DNA of 64,000 nt from assembly GCA_015066385.1 (NCBI GenBank), contig SVOJ01000001.1, positions 1-64,000 on the forward strand, read 5' to 3'. The notes below the pieces were generated by a model. It had not been told where the DNA came from and did not search any database. It was given only the letters and a program-made list of their open reading frames with translations. The position numbers and the translations under genes are program-made. Of this stretch, positions 16,817-26,400 are shown in pieces. This stretch comes from Oscillospiraceae bacterium (GTDB lineage: Bacteria; Bacillota; Clostridia; Oscillospirales; Acutalibacteraceae). The first letter of the stretch is position 1, and every line of letters begins with the position of its first letter.

Positions 16817-17362
16817 TTATTGCATATTTTCATCATACACGGCTCTTGTACCGCCGATGAATTTGGGTCTTGTGCGTGCGGCAAGCACCATGGCTTCGCC
16901 GATTCTGTTGTTTTCCAGCCGCAGGGGAACGGCAACCTTTTTCAGGTGCATTCCGATCAGCGTAAATCCGATATCAAGCCCCGCATCTGCCTTGATTTCT
17001 TCAATTGCAACGGGGTTGTCAAAGTTTGCATAAGCCTTGGTGGCAAGCGAACCGCCTGCTTTGGGTTGCGGAATCACGCTGACTGGCTCTGCAAAGGGAA
17101 CTGCGTTGCGTTCTGTTATGATTGCACGGTTCAGGTGTTCACAGCACTGCACGGCAAGAAACAGATTTTTGCTTTTTGCAAAATCGTGCAGGGCTTTGAA
17201 GATTTCCCCCGCCGTATCGGGGTTGGAGTTTGTGCCGATGCGTGATCCGACTACCTCACTGGTGGAACAACCGACCACCACAATGTTCCCGGCCTGTAAC
17301 TTTGCTTTTTCGCAAAGCTCCGCAATGGCGGCTTTTGTTTGTTCATAAATTGATTGATTCAT
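16817..17362 (-). CDS. DUF436/TIGR01440 family protein (YwlG-like)
   Basis: This 181-residue protein matches the YwlG family (DUF436) end to end: VVVGCSTSEVVGSRIGTNSN near the start, AVQCCEHLNRAIITERNA in the middle and a Gly-rich GGSLATKAY. Members are conserved in Firmicutes and of unknown function, often near ribose isomerase or serine hydroxymethyltransferase genes. The start at 17362 is preferred over ATG 17380 because AGAGGA lies 7 nt upstream. It is cytoplasmic with no membrane segment. Confidence 0.88.
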   Translation of the reverse strand: MNQSIYEQTKAAIAELCEKAKLQAGNIVVVGCSTSEVVGSRIGTNSNPDTAGEIFKALHDFAKSKNLFLAVQCCEHLNRAIITERNAVPFAEPVSVIPQPKAGGSLATKAYANFDNPVAIEEIKADAGLDIGFTLIGMHLKKVAVPLRLENNRIGEAMVLAARTRPKFIGGTRAVYDENMQ

Positions 17363-17423
17363 AAGTGTATCCTCTATCATAAAAATCAGTTTTGGTTATT
17401 ATACAACATACCCCGTTGAAAAT

Positions 17424-17457
17424 GCAACTCCTCCGGCAAAAACCGAAGGAGTTTTTT
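17424..17457. terminator. Hairpin between DUF436 and Xre genes
   Basis: AACTCCTCCGG pairs with CCGAAGGAGTT with a short A-rich loop. A strong T run follows only on the plus strand, so termination of the leftward Xre transcript is uncertain. Confidence 0.5.
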
Positions 17458-17459
17458 GT

Positions 17460-18083
17460 TCAATCGTCCGTTTTTTCTTTTTTGATCACTTTTTTCTGCC
17501 ATGTCCTTTTGCCGCACTGCGGGCAGCGCAAATATCTTGTTCTGCCCATATGCATGGTAAGGTTGACTGCTTTGAATGTCGGTACATAACGGTGGCCGCA
17601 GGCTTTGCATTCGTAATAACCTGCGATCTGTTCGATTTTCAAAGCAAAACCGAAGCCTACAAGGCAGGGGATAAAGCCTGCAAAAGTGAGTGCTGTTTTT
17701 TGCCATTCTTCCATCGGCAACAAGGATGCGATGATGATCGGCACAAACAAAATAATGAGTGATAAAATGCCGACCACCCATTCAATGCGAAGTAAATTGC
17801 GATCGCTTTGCTCCTTTTGACGGATGATTTCAAGCATGTTTTTTTCTGCTTCTTTGTTGTAGTTGTTCATTGTAATGACCTCCCCTGATAATAAATCGTT
17901 TACACTGATTTCAAGAATTGCACACAGCCCGAGCATGATGGATGAATCGGGCATGGATTTTCCCGTTTCCCATTTGGACACGGCTCTGTCTGTGATGTTC
18001 AGTTTTTCCGCCAATTGCATTTGTGTCAGATTTTTCTTTTTTCTGCAATCGGCTATGAATTTTCCGATCTTTGCCTGATCCAT
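17460..18083 (-). CDS. Xre-family regulator with membrane segments and zinc ribbon
   Basis: Residues 5-65 form an Xre-type helix-turn-helix (LTQMQLAEKLNITDRAVSKW). Two hydrophobic helices follow (about 104-122 and 131-148). The C-terminus has a zinc-ribbon-like CKACG...CPQCG pair. Such three-part membrane-bound regulators occur in Firmicutes and may sense a membrane or metal signal. No obvious partner gene is adjacent; the leftward neighbour is the DUF436 gene across a hairpin. A ribosome binding site GGAGG lies just upstream of the start. Confidence 0.85.
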   Translation of the reverse strand: MDQAKIGKFIADCRKKKNLTQMQLAEKLNITDRAVSKWETGKSMPDSSIMLGLCAILEISVNDLLSGEVITMNNYNKEAEKNMLEIIRQKEQSDRNLLRIEWVVGILSLIILFVPIIIASLLPMEEWQKTALTFAGFIPCLVGFGFALKIEQIAGYYECKACGHRYVPTFKAVNLTMHMGRTRYLRCPQCGKRTWQKKVIKKEKTDD

Positions 18084-18136
18084 GTGTTGCCTCCTTTCGA
18101 TTTCAGTATAACGATGTTCTGTACAAAAATAAACAC

Positions 18137-18171
18137 ACCAACGGTTGAAAGGGGAGATATCAACCGTTGGT
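18137..18171 (-). terminator. Intrinsic terminator of the beta-helix protein gene
   Basis: Perfect 12-bp arms at 18137-18148 and 18160-18171 with an 11-nt loop. On the minus strand a T-rich stretch (TTTATTTTTG) follows. Confidence 0.8.
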
Positions 18172-18184
18172 AGAGTTGTTAATT

Positions 18185-20113
18185 TTATTCTTCCGTAATT
18201 TCCACGTTGAACATTGCCTTGTTCTGCGAAACGAACAGCTTTCCGCCGAGCAGGCAGTCGAAATCTTTCACAATGATCTCCTGCGGAGGAACGACCGGGT
18301 ATTTTGCATTGTAAGAATCGTCCTTATGATTTGCATTGACTTTGTTGAACAGATAATTGAAGCCGGGTCTGTAAATATACAAGCCGTCAATTTCAATTTT
18401 CTGCGGCAGATAGCAGGTATAACCGAAATCATGGTTTTCCGTGTTGTTTGCATTGATAATATGGAGTGACACACCCGTGGGATAGAACTTGCAGTTGCGG
18501 ATAATCAGATCGCCGTTCCATGTGGAACCGTAGTCTTCACGCAGGTCAACGAAATCCTGTGCCATAACGGTGGTGTTTTCAATCAGTGCCGTGCCGCTGC
18601 CGATGAGCTTGATGCCGTGATGGCCGAGAACGGAATTTTTCACCGTTGCATTCAGCACACCCTGATGCGCATCGAAACGCGAGAATGCACAGCCGTCATA
18701 CACAAGATTCTTGCAATAGTTCGTGCCTGCAATGCCCCAATAATCGCCGTCGGTGATGTCGTTGGTCTGGTTGCAATTGATGAACTTTGCATTCACAGCC
18801 GTGGCGGCACCGATATCGTAAGTGCCCATTTGTACGCTTGTTCCTGCAGAGCCGATTGTTGCATACTTCTTGTGGCCTGTAAATGTGCAGTTTTTGACCG
18901 TTACGTCAGCACAACACGAAAGGCTGACAAAAGCCGAATACGGAGCACCCGTTTTGCCTTCATTTTCAATATCGTGATACAGTCCGTCGATCACGGTATT
19001 GGAGCGTCTGACCTGAATACCTCTTGTGTAATAGGTGTATTCGGATGGTGCTGCGTTTGCAAGGGTGGTAAAACGACCGCCCTTGATGGTCAGTGTTTCG
19101 GTATCAACGGGATAAACGGTAGCACCTGTAATGGCATTAAAATCCCAGATAAGGGGAGTATCGGCAGAAATATTACCGTTTGCATCAACGAGGATAACGT
19201 CGGACTGACTGCTGCCTGAATTCTGGTTTGCCCCCTTGCGGATGTATCTTTTTACATTGGAATCAGTCAGCACCACAAGGCTTTCACCCTCAAGGCTTGT
19301 GCCGATGTTGGTGGCATCCATTGCAAGGGAATCAGCGGTCTGCCCCGTGACGGAATAAGAACTTTTGGACGCAGCAACATTGAAAATCCAGGAATTTCTG
19401 TTTTCAACTGCTGTATCATCAATAATAAATCGGGCTGTTGACCAGTCGGTGTCGGTCTTGATGGTTGCGGTCTTGCTTTTGCCGCTGAGGTAGTAGGTTG
19501 CGGTTTCGTTTGCAAAAACGCGCAGCCCGTTTTCGTTTGCATATTCGTGGGTTGCAACGATGGCGGCAAAGTCATCCGTTTTGCCGTCACCCACGGCACC
19601 GAACTGTTCGTAAGTGACGAAATCTGTGAACGTTTTGGTGTATTCATAACCGTCTGTAAAGTCAAAACTACCGTCAGCATTCAAAAGAACTTCGTCTGCA
19701 AAAGCGGCGATACCTCTTGCAATGCCGATATTTGCACTGCCCGTGATATACACCTTGCCGTTTTCGACTTTCAGACTGAACGTATCCGTATCAAGCAGTT
19801 CTTCATTGATGATAAATGCCTTATCGGTTGCTTTCTTGCAGACAGTCATCTTTTGGCCGCAAGCCTTGTAAATTTCATTGCCCAAGGTCTGCACGGCATT
19901 GTCAAAAAGTGTACCGTCAGCCTTTACAATGCGATATTCGTCAACGGACACACCGTTTATCGTGATATCGGCAAGCGGCCGCACAATATACGGGCTTTCG
20001 TAGTTGCCCTTGGCAAGCTGGATTTTCAGCTCTGCTGCATCATAAGTCTGTGTGAACGGAGCAAACAGCACGGAAAGGGCAGACAGGATGATGGCAATAA
20101 TTTTTTCAAACAT
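18185..20113 (-). CDS. Secreted right-handed beta-helix protein (pectate lyase-like)
   Basis: The 642-residue protein has a signal peptide (residues 1-20) and a small N-terminal alpha/beta domain (to about 160). A beta-helix begins with YEQFGAVGDGKTDDFAAI, the start signature of the pectate lyase 3/GH28-like superfamily. Later segments are rich in repeating N, G and V strands (VTVKNCTFTGH, LIIRNCKF) typical of parallel beta-helix coils. It probably binds or cleaves a polysaccharide outside the cell. No GH28 catalytic triad can be named with confidence, so lyase, hydrolase or binding roles remain open. It has a TTGCAA/TACAAT promoter (20165-20193, minus strand) and its own terminator. Confidence 0.8.
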   Translation of the reverse strand: MFEKIIAIILSALSVLFAPFTQTYDAAELKIQLAKGNYESPYIVRPLADITINGVSVDEYRIVKADGTLFDNAVQTLGNEIYKACGQKMTVCKKATDKAFIINEELLDTDTFSLKVENGKVYITGSANIGIARGIAAFADEVLLNADGSFDFTDGYEYTKTFTDFVTYEQFGAVGDGKTDDFAAIVATHEYANENGLRVFANETATYYLSGKSKTATIKTDTDWSTARFIIDDTAVENRNSWIFNVAASKSSYSVTGQTADSLAMDATNIGTSLEGESLVVLTDSNVKRYIRKGANQNSGSSQSDVILVDANGNISADTPLIWDFNAITGATVYPVDTETLTIKGGRFTTLANAAPSEYTYYTRGIQVRRSNTVIDGLYHDIENEGKTGAPYSAFVSLSCCADVTVKNCTFTGHKKYATIGSAGTSVQMGTYDIGAATAVNAKFINCNQTNDITDGDYWGIAGTNYCKNLVYDGCAFSRFDAHQGVLNATVKNSVLGHHGIKLIGSGTALIENTTVMAQDFVDLREDYGSTWNGDLIIRNCKFYPTGVSLHIINANNTENHDFGYTCYLPQKIEIDGLYIYRPGFNYLFNKVNANHKDDSYNAKYPVVPPQEIIVKDFDCLLGGKLFVSQNKAMFNVEITEE

Positions 20114-20164
20114 TTTATGATCCCCCTTAAACCTTTTTACACCTCAAAGATCTGTCATTTTTCT

Positions 20165-20193
20165 ATTGTAACATTAAAATCAGGCTTTTGCAA
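20165..20193 (-). promoter_or_regulatory. Promoter of the beta-helix protein gene
   Basis: On the minus strand TTGCAA (20193-20188) and TACAAT (20170-20165) are 17 bp apart, ending about 50 nt before the start codon. Confidence 0.65.
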
Positions 20194-20216
20194 GCACAAG
20201 TATCAAAAAGATCGGA

Positions 20217-21299
20217 TCAGAGCAAAACCGAATAAATCTCCTCGCCGCCGTTTATGAATACTTCCAGAATGTATTCGTCACGGATGATTTTAAGATCTTT
20301 GAGTTCGCCTTTGTAACGTACACTGTCGCGCCCCTCGCGTTCAATGATAAACCCGTCCGCAACACGCAGCACCGCAGGATCGCTGTCTTTCATAAGATGT
20401 TGCACTTCTTCTGTCGGGAAACCGTATATTTTTCCGTCGATCAGTTTGATTTCACGCGGAACTGACATGCATCCGAGGTCCTTTTCTTTGTAACCTGCAT
20501 ACGCCCAACCGGGAATCCACGAAATCAGAATGATTCTGCCGTTCGGGTCAAGAAAAACCTGCCCTGCATACTGGTCGGGTCCTTTGTCTACCTCGCCTGT
20601 GTATTCCGCGGTGAATCTGCCGTCTTCAAAAGTGCCGTACATCACCGAAAAACGGTGTGAGTCCTGCTTGCAGACGGAGGCGGTGAGCAGATATTTGTCA
20701 CCCGCTTGCATAAACGACGGACATTCCGCAAATTTTGCGTTTTCCCATTCGCACAAAATACCTTTGTATTCCCACCTCAACAGGTCTTCACTTTCATATA
20801 AAAGCAGGTTTGCGGTTTGCTTTTCATGATTTCCCGAAGCCATAACGCAGTAATATTTTCCCTGCGCATAACACACGGCAGGGTCACGGAAATCAGGACA
20901 GCCGTCAGCAGGAAAGTGAGCAATCACGGGATTGTTTTCGTATTTTTCAAAGCGGATGCCGTCTTCCGAATACGCTACACTGACCGACTGCACTCCATCA
21001 TGAATGGATGCATAAAAAAGGAAAAGAATATCGTCTTTTACGATCGCCGTACCCGACCAGCAGCCGTCCTTGTCGTAGGGCTTGTCGGGATACAATGCCA
21101 CGGGCAATTCCTCAAAGGTGAGAAAATCCTTTGTCCGTGCGTGCCCCCAATGCATGTTTTCCTGCCACGGTTTTTCAAAGTTGGGGGAATGCTGATAAAA
21201 AATATGGTAATACCCCTTGAAAAAACAAAGTCCGTTCGGGTCATTGACCCAACCTTTTTTCGTGGTAAAATGATACTTCAAAGCCGCCGTATAATCCAT
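20217..21299 (-). CDS. GH32 family beta-fructosidase
   Basis: The protein has the GH32 five-bladed propeller motifs: WVNDPNG with nucleophile Asp20, FRDP at 137-140 (transition-state Asp139) and ECPSF with acid/base Glu192. It would release fructose from sucrose, sucrose 6-phosphate or short fructans. No signal peptide is present, which suggests an intracellular role. At 360 residues it is shorter than usual GH32 enzymes (about 450-500) because the C-terminal beta-sandwich is reduced to a short remnant. The ATG at 21299 begins 16 residues before the WVNDPNG motif, as in the family; an upstream in-frame start would lie across the promoter. No PTS or kinase gene is adjacent. Confidence 0.88.
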   Translation of the reverse strand: MDYTAALKYHFTTKKGWVNDPNGLCFFKGYYHIFYQHSPNFEKPWQENMHWGHARTKDFLTFEELPVALYPDKPYDKDGCWSGTAIVKDDILFLFYASIHDGVQSVSVAYSEDGIRFEKYENNPVIAHFPADGCPDFRDPAVCYAQGKYYCVMASGNHEKQTANLLLYESEDLLRWEYKGILCEWENAKFAECPSFMQAGDKYLLTASVCKQDSHRFSVMYGTFEDGRFTAEYTGEVDKGPDQYAGQVFLDPNGRIILISWIPGWAYAGYKEKDLGCMSVPREIKLIDGKIYGFPTEEVQHLMKDSDPAVLRVADGFIIEREGRDSVRYKGELKDLKIIRDEYILEVFINGGEEIYSVLL

Positions 21300-21333
21300 A
21301 TCCGTCCCTGCCTTTCGGTTGTGTGTTATTTTT

Positions 21334-21362
21334 ATTATACCTTGTAACACGGCATAAGGCAA
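21334..21362 (-). promoter_or_regulatory. Promoter of the GH32 gene
   Basis: On the minus strand TTGCCT (21362-21357) and TATAAT (21339-21334) are 17 bp apart, about 35 nt before the start codon. Confidence 0.7.
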
Positions 21363-21413
21363 CACTGTTTGTTTTTTTCTGCTGAAAAAAGTGTAACGCA
21401 ATGCTTCTTTTGC

Positions 21414-21442
21414 TTGCAAGAAAATTCGTTTTGCGATATAAT
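21414..21442 (+). promoter_or_regulatory. Promoter of the GNAT fusion gene
   Basis: TTGCAA (21414-21419) and TATAAT (21437-21442) are 17 bp apart, followed by GAGGA and the ATG at 21476. Confidence 0.7.
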
Positions 21443-21475
21443 CTGTTTGTAATATGATTTACCGAGGAATTGACT

Positions 21476-22408
21476 ATGCAAAAAAATTTCACAACCCAAC
21501 GGCTCATTCTGCGTGCATGGTGCGAGGACGATGCCGCTTCTCTTTATCAATGTGCAAGCGACCCCGATGTCGGTCCTGCTGCCGGCTGGCCGGTGCATAC
21601 GAGCGTTGAAAACAGCAGACAGATCATAAAGGATGTTCTGTCTGCCCCCGAAACCTATGCCGTGTGTCTGAAAGAGGATAACAAACCGATCGGAAGCATC
21701 GGCCTTAAAACAGGGGACAATACCGACATGACCGACCGAACCGACGAGTGCGAACTCGGTTATTGGATCGGTAAGCCCTTCTGGGGACAAGGTCTCATTC
21801 CCGAAGCCGCCAAGGAGCTGCTGCGGCATGCATTCGAAGACCTCGGTATGCGGGCCGTCTGGTGTGGTTATTATGACGGCAACACCAAATCCCGCCGTGT
21901 GCAGGAAAAGTTCGGTTTTCAGTATCACCACACCACAGAAGGCCTCGAAGTCACCCTTCTGAACGAAATCCGTACAGGCCACACCATGCTTATGACAAAA
22001 AAGCAATGGTTAATGAATATATTAAAAGATCGTTTCAGTAAAGATTCTTTCATATCAGTTGCAACAGTCGATAGCAAAGGTACTCCGTGGGTGAGAACTG
22101 TTGATGCGATTTACATAGACGGTGCATTTTATACCATAACGCACAATTCAACCAACAAAATGAAACATATCAGTAAAAATCCCGTTGTTGCAATCTGCGG
22201 TGAATGGTTTTCGGGACACGGCAAAGCAAAAAGTTTAGGTTATATCCGTAATGAAGAAAACAAGGATTTAGCTGATAAATTAAGAAAAGCTTTTGCATCA
22301 TGGTATGATAACGGTCATACTAACGAAAATGATGAAAATACCATAATATTAAAAATCACTGTTACAGACGGTATCATTTATAAAGACGGAACAAGATTTG
22401 AGTTTTAA
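21476..22408 (+). CDS. GNAT acetyltransferase fused to PNPOx-like flavin domain
   Basis: Residues 1-178 form a RimJ/RimL-type GNAT acetyltransferase (TQRLILRAW start, ELGYWIGKPFWGQGLIPEA acetyl-CoA loop, NTKSRRVQEKFGF). Residues 180-310 resemble the pyridoxamine 5'-phosphate oxidase-like family of small flavin-binding proteins (SFISVATVDSKGTPWVRTV, NPVVAICGEW). The junction lies at MTKKQWLMNIL near 21995-22015, where a GNAT protein would normally end and a second protein could start at an internal ATG. The second half is more A+T-rich than the first. It may be a true two-domain enzyme or a recent in-frame joining. ATG 21476 was chosen over TTG 21470 because GAGGA lies 7 nt upstream. Confidence 0.82.
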   Translation: MQKNFTTQRLILRAWCEDDAASLYQCASDPDVGPAAGWPVHTSVENSRQIIKDVLSAPETYAVCLKEDNKPIGSIGLKTGDNTDMTDRTDECELGYWIGKPFWGQGLIPEAAKELLRHAFEDLGMRAVWCGYYDGNTKSRRVQEKFGFQYHHTTEGLEVTLLNEIRTGHTMLMTKKQWLMNILKDRFSKDSFISVATVDSKGTPWVRTVDAIYIDGAFYTITHNSTNKMKHISKNPVVAICGEWFSGHGKAKSLGYIRNEENKDLADKLRKAFASWYDNGHTNENDENTIILKITVTDGIIYKDGTRFEF

Positions 22409-22421
22409 CGGAGCGTTGCGT

Positions 22422-22457
22422 ATGAATTTCCATGAGGAAAACGAAAGGAGCAACTAA
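22422..22457 (+). other. Possible 11-codon leader peptide before sigG
   Basis: ATG, ten further codons and a stop (MNFHEENERSN) follow GGAG with an 8-nt gap, and sit between the GNAT fusion gene and the hairpin preceding sigG. Too short to be sure; it could be chance. Confidence 0.25.
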
Positions 22458-22504
22458 ACTGCCTGCACCCATTCTTTTCCATGTTTGCCATTGCAAAATA
22501 AACC

Positions 22505-22546
22505 AATACTCCCTTTTGAAGATGTGTGAAAGGGAGTATTTTTTTT
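22505..22546 (+). terminator. Terminator-like hairpin overlapping the sigG start
   Basis: AATACTCCCTTT (22505-22516) pairs perfectly with AAAGGGAGTATT (22529-22540) and is followed by a T run reaching the sigG start codon. It has the form of an intrinsic terminator. The right arm contains the AAGGGAG that serves as the only good ribosome binding site for TTG 22545. Confidence 0.75.
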
Positions 22547-23309
22547 GCAGTTCGGAAAGGTGGATATCTGCGGCATCAACACGGCGACATTGCCCGTGCT
22601 GAAAGAAGCCGACAATATGCAATTGTTGCAGAAAAGCAAAACAGGGGACAAGCAAGCCCGCAATAAAATCGTGGAGGGCAACCTGCGGTTGGTGTTGAGC
22701 GTGGTGCAACGCTTTTCAAACCGCGGCGAAAATCCGGATGACCTGTTTCAGGTCGGCTGTATCGGACTCATGAAAGCGGTGGATAATTTTGATTTAACGC
22801 AGAATGTGCGTTTCTCAACCTATGCCGTGCCGATGATCATTGGTGAAATACGGCGATATTTGCGCGACAACAATGCCGTGCGGGTCAGTCGATCCGTTCG
22901 CGACACCGCGTACCGTGCAATGCAGGTGCGCGAGCGGTTGCAGAATGAAAACAATAAAGAGCCGACAGTGGAAGAAATAGCAAAAGAACTTGAATTACCC
23001 AAAGAGTCGGTTGCGCTGGCACTCGAAGCGATTGTGGAGCCAATCTCGCTGTATGAGCCGATCTATTCTGACGGCGGGGATCCCGTGTATGTTGTGGATC
23101 AGGTCGGCGGCGGCGATGAAGAGAAGGATTGGATTGATGAAATAGTGCTGCGGGATGAAATTGCCGACCTTTCAGAACGTGAAAAACGCATTTTGTATCT
23201 GCGGTTTATGCTCGGAAAAACGCAGACAGAAGTTGCCAATGAAATAGGTGTTTCGCAGGCGCAGGTGTCACGGCTTGAAAAAGGTGTAATGGAAAAAATT
23301 TTAAGATGA
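22545..23309 (+). CDS. sigG: Sporulation sigma factor SigG
   Basis: The 254-residue protein is a sigma-70 factor with the SigG N-terminal signature KVDICGINTATLPVL, region 2 (NLRLVLSVVQRFSNRGENPDDLFQVGCIGL, YAVPMIIGEIRRYLRDN), region 3 and a region 4 helix-turn-helix (TQTEVANEIGVSQAQVSRLE). SigG drives late forespore genes in endospore formers. The start is taken as TTG 22545, eight nt after AAGGGAG; GTG 22560 is the other choice. That ribosome binding site lies in the right arm of a terminator-like hairpin, so expression may be controlled by folding. The gene is not next to spoIIGA and sigE here, unlike Bacillus. Motif in quotes spans are shortened for identification. Confidence 0.92.
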   Translation: MQFGKVDICGINTATLPVLKEADNMQLLQKSKTGDKQARNKIVEGNLRLVLSVVQRFSNRGENPDDLFQVGCIGLMKAVDNFDLTQNVRFSTYAVPMIIGEIRRYLRDNNAVRVSRSVRDTAYRAMQVRERLQNENNKEPTVEEIAKELELPKESVALALEAIVEPISLYEPIYSDGGDPVYVVDQVGGGDEEKDWIDEIVLRDEIADLSEREKRILYLRFMLGKTQTEVANEIGVSQAQVSRLEKGVMEKILR

Positions 23310-23379
23310 CGGGATGCGTGGCTTGTTGTCTGAATGCTTTTTGTTCATTGTTGCCATTTTTTCTTTTTGTTTTTTTGAC

Positions 23380-23408
23380 TTGACACTGCACAGATTGTAT
23401 GTTATTAT
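23380..23408 (+). promoter_or_regulatory. Promoter of the giant surface-protein genes
   Basis: TTGACA (23380-23385) and TATTAT (23403-23408) are 17 bp apart. AAGGAGG precedes the ATG at 23439. It probably drives both giant genes. Confidence 0.8.
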
Positions 23409-23438
23409 GATAAAAAATACTCTTTAAGGAGGAATATT

Positions 23439-26400
23439 ATGAAAAAGGCAAGGTTTATGCAGATTTTGCTTGTTGCGTTCATGCTTGTTGCATTGTTGGT
23501 TCCGGTTTCGGCTACTGAAGTCGAAGATGACGATTATGTAACACTTGAAGACGGTTGTTATCTGCTTGGCAATGTCAATAATGATGACAGAGTTTCTTCT
23601 GAAGATGCGAGATTGGCGTTGCGTTTCTCGGTTGATCTGGAAGCTCTTGACGAAGGCGAGCAGAAGAGAGCCGATATCACCGGTGACGGGGCTGTCAAAG
23701 CAGAAGATGCCAGAAGAATTCTCAGACTTGCTGTTGCGTTGGATAAACTCCCTGATCATCAGGTTGTATCCGGTGAGGCTGTTGCTCCCGATTGCACTGC
23801 TTCCGGGTTGACTGCTGGGGAATACTGTGATGTTTGCGGCAAAGTGTTTGAAGAACAGACAGTAATTCCTGCGCTCGGACATTCGTATGAAACAACCAAA
23901 ACTTCCCGTAAACTGACGGCAAGCGGTGTTGAAATTCAGACTTGCTCCGTTTGCGGTGATGTGGAGGAAAAAACGACCGATGCGGCGTATCTTACAATCG
24001 TTGCCGATGCATTCAATGCATGGGTTGCCGAAAATGGTGAAAATGCCGGTTCGGCTGTGTACAATGAAGCCGAAACCGATTTTACCGTATCTTTGAACAC
24101 AAATGTAATTGATGAAGAATTTGACATTCTGAAACTTGCATACGGTGTCAAGGAAGTTTCTGTAAAGGTTGCTGAATTCTTTGTTGAAAAATGTGATCGC
24201 ATTGATTATATCAAAGCGAATGGCATAACCGTATTTGAAAACGGCAAGATTGTCAACAGCGGTGTTAAAGCAGTCGGCCTTGCAAATGTAAACGGCTTTA
24301 TTGAAAAAATGGCAACATTGACTGCTGCAAACAACGGCATTGTTGAACTTGAAGTCAGTGCGGATATCGGTCGCGGCAATGAAACATTCTCCTTTGCAAT
24401 TGTTGCGGAAGGTGATCATATTGATATGATTTCGAAACTTGCTGCAAGAATTGCAGACAATATCAGCATGAGCAACAATGGTGATGACACGACCATCACC
24501 GTCAAAGTCCCCGAATATATCGTGGCTGAGATCGAAAAAATCCTGCAGAGTAAAAACCTTCACCTTAACGATGTTCTGTACGGTGACAAAACAGTCAAGA
24601 AACTTCTTGGCGATCTCGGTGCTGTGGATTGGACACAACATATTTCTGCCGAAAATCTGGAACTGCTGAATAAGGTACTTGCAAAGATCGACGGCAACGC
24701 CGTAGCCATCAACAAGATTCTCAATAGAGTTGAAGTTTTGAAAATCAATGGTGCGGATGTGCTGAAGGATACAGAATTCGAAGGTCTCGGCACGTATTCG
24801 ACATTTATTAAAAGAATCAATTACGACTACATCTCAAAAGACTTCGGCGCATTGAAGATCAAAGACTTTGTGCAGGAAAACGGTACACTTTTGTTTAACA
24901 TTGAAGTTGCTGTCAACACTGATAGCGAAAGACTTCCCACCGAAGGTACTATCTATGAAAAGATCAATCTTGTAGTTATTCTCGGTGCGTGTAAAGAACA
25001 CACGGAAGTAATTGACGCCGGTGTTGAGCCGACCTGTACCAAGTCCGGTCTGACGGAAGGTAAACATTGTGCTGTCTGTGGCAAAATTCTTGTTGCGCAG
25101 AAATTTATTCCCGCACTGGATCATGCTTATGATACCGCAGTAACAGATCCCACCTGCACGGAGGATGGTTTTACTACCTATACCTGCACTGTGTGTGGAC
25201 ATACATACAAAGACAACAAAGTTGTGGCTTTAGGCCACAACTTTGTTGCATCTGATATTTTACGGGACTCGACTTGCACAACAACAGGCGTACAATTGTT
25301 TGTCTGTTCGCATGATGACAGTCACACTTATGAAGCATCCATTCCGATGAAAGAACATAACTGGTTGGATCGCGACTGTACAAAACCCTCTACATGTGCT
25401 GACTGTGGTTCATATTCCGGTACGGCAATCGGTCACAATTTCAGTGAACTTATTGAAACAATCGAAAAAACCTGTGATACTGACGGCTATTCGGTCTATG
25501 GATGTATCCGCTGTGATGAAACCGAAAAGAGAGATTTTGTCACTGCATCGCATGATCTTGTTTTTGTGAAAGCAGAGGTACCAACCTGTACCGAAATCGG
25601 TTGGGACGCATATGAATATTGCAAGGCTTGCGATTACACAACATACGAAGAAATTAAAGAACTTGGTCATACAATTGCAACCACAGTCATTACCAATCAA
25701 GCCACTTGCACAAATGATGGCTTTATAGAAACATCAAAGGATTGTATTGTCTGCGGTGTCAAACTCAGCAGTGAAACAATTGTTGTTCCCGCACTTGATC
25801 ATAACTATGAAGCGACAGAAACACTGCGCAAGTTGACAAAGCACGGTTTTGTAATCTATACCTGTTCTCGTTGCGGTGACGAATACACGCAAGCAGGGGA
25901 TGACGCATTCCTGACTTATGTGGCAGACACTGCAAACGGATGGATTGACGAAGCCTGGGAAGAAATCGGAGAAGTTGCATACGATGAAAATGCAACCGAA
26001 TTCACAGCAACCGTAAATACGGATGCAATTGAAGTCAGCATGGATGTTCTGAAACTTGCATACGGCTTCAGAACGTACCTTGTAAAAACTGCAGAATTCG
26101 CATTGGAAAAACTTGACAAGATTGCATATATCAATGTTGACGGCGTAACCGTATTTGAAAACGGAAAAGTTGTCAACAGCGGAGTCAAGGCAGTCGGACT
26201 TGAAAATGCATACGGCTTCATTGAAAAGATGGCAGCCCTGACAGCTGAAAACAATACCGTCATCGAACTCGAAATCGGAGCAGATATCGGTCGCGGTGAT
26301 GAAACCTTTACGTTTGCAATTGTTGCAATCGGTGAAAAGATTGCAACCGTGGCAGACTATGCAGCAAGAATTGCCGACAATGTCAGCATGAGCAATGACG

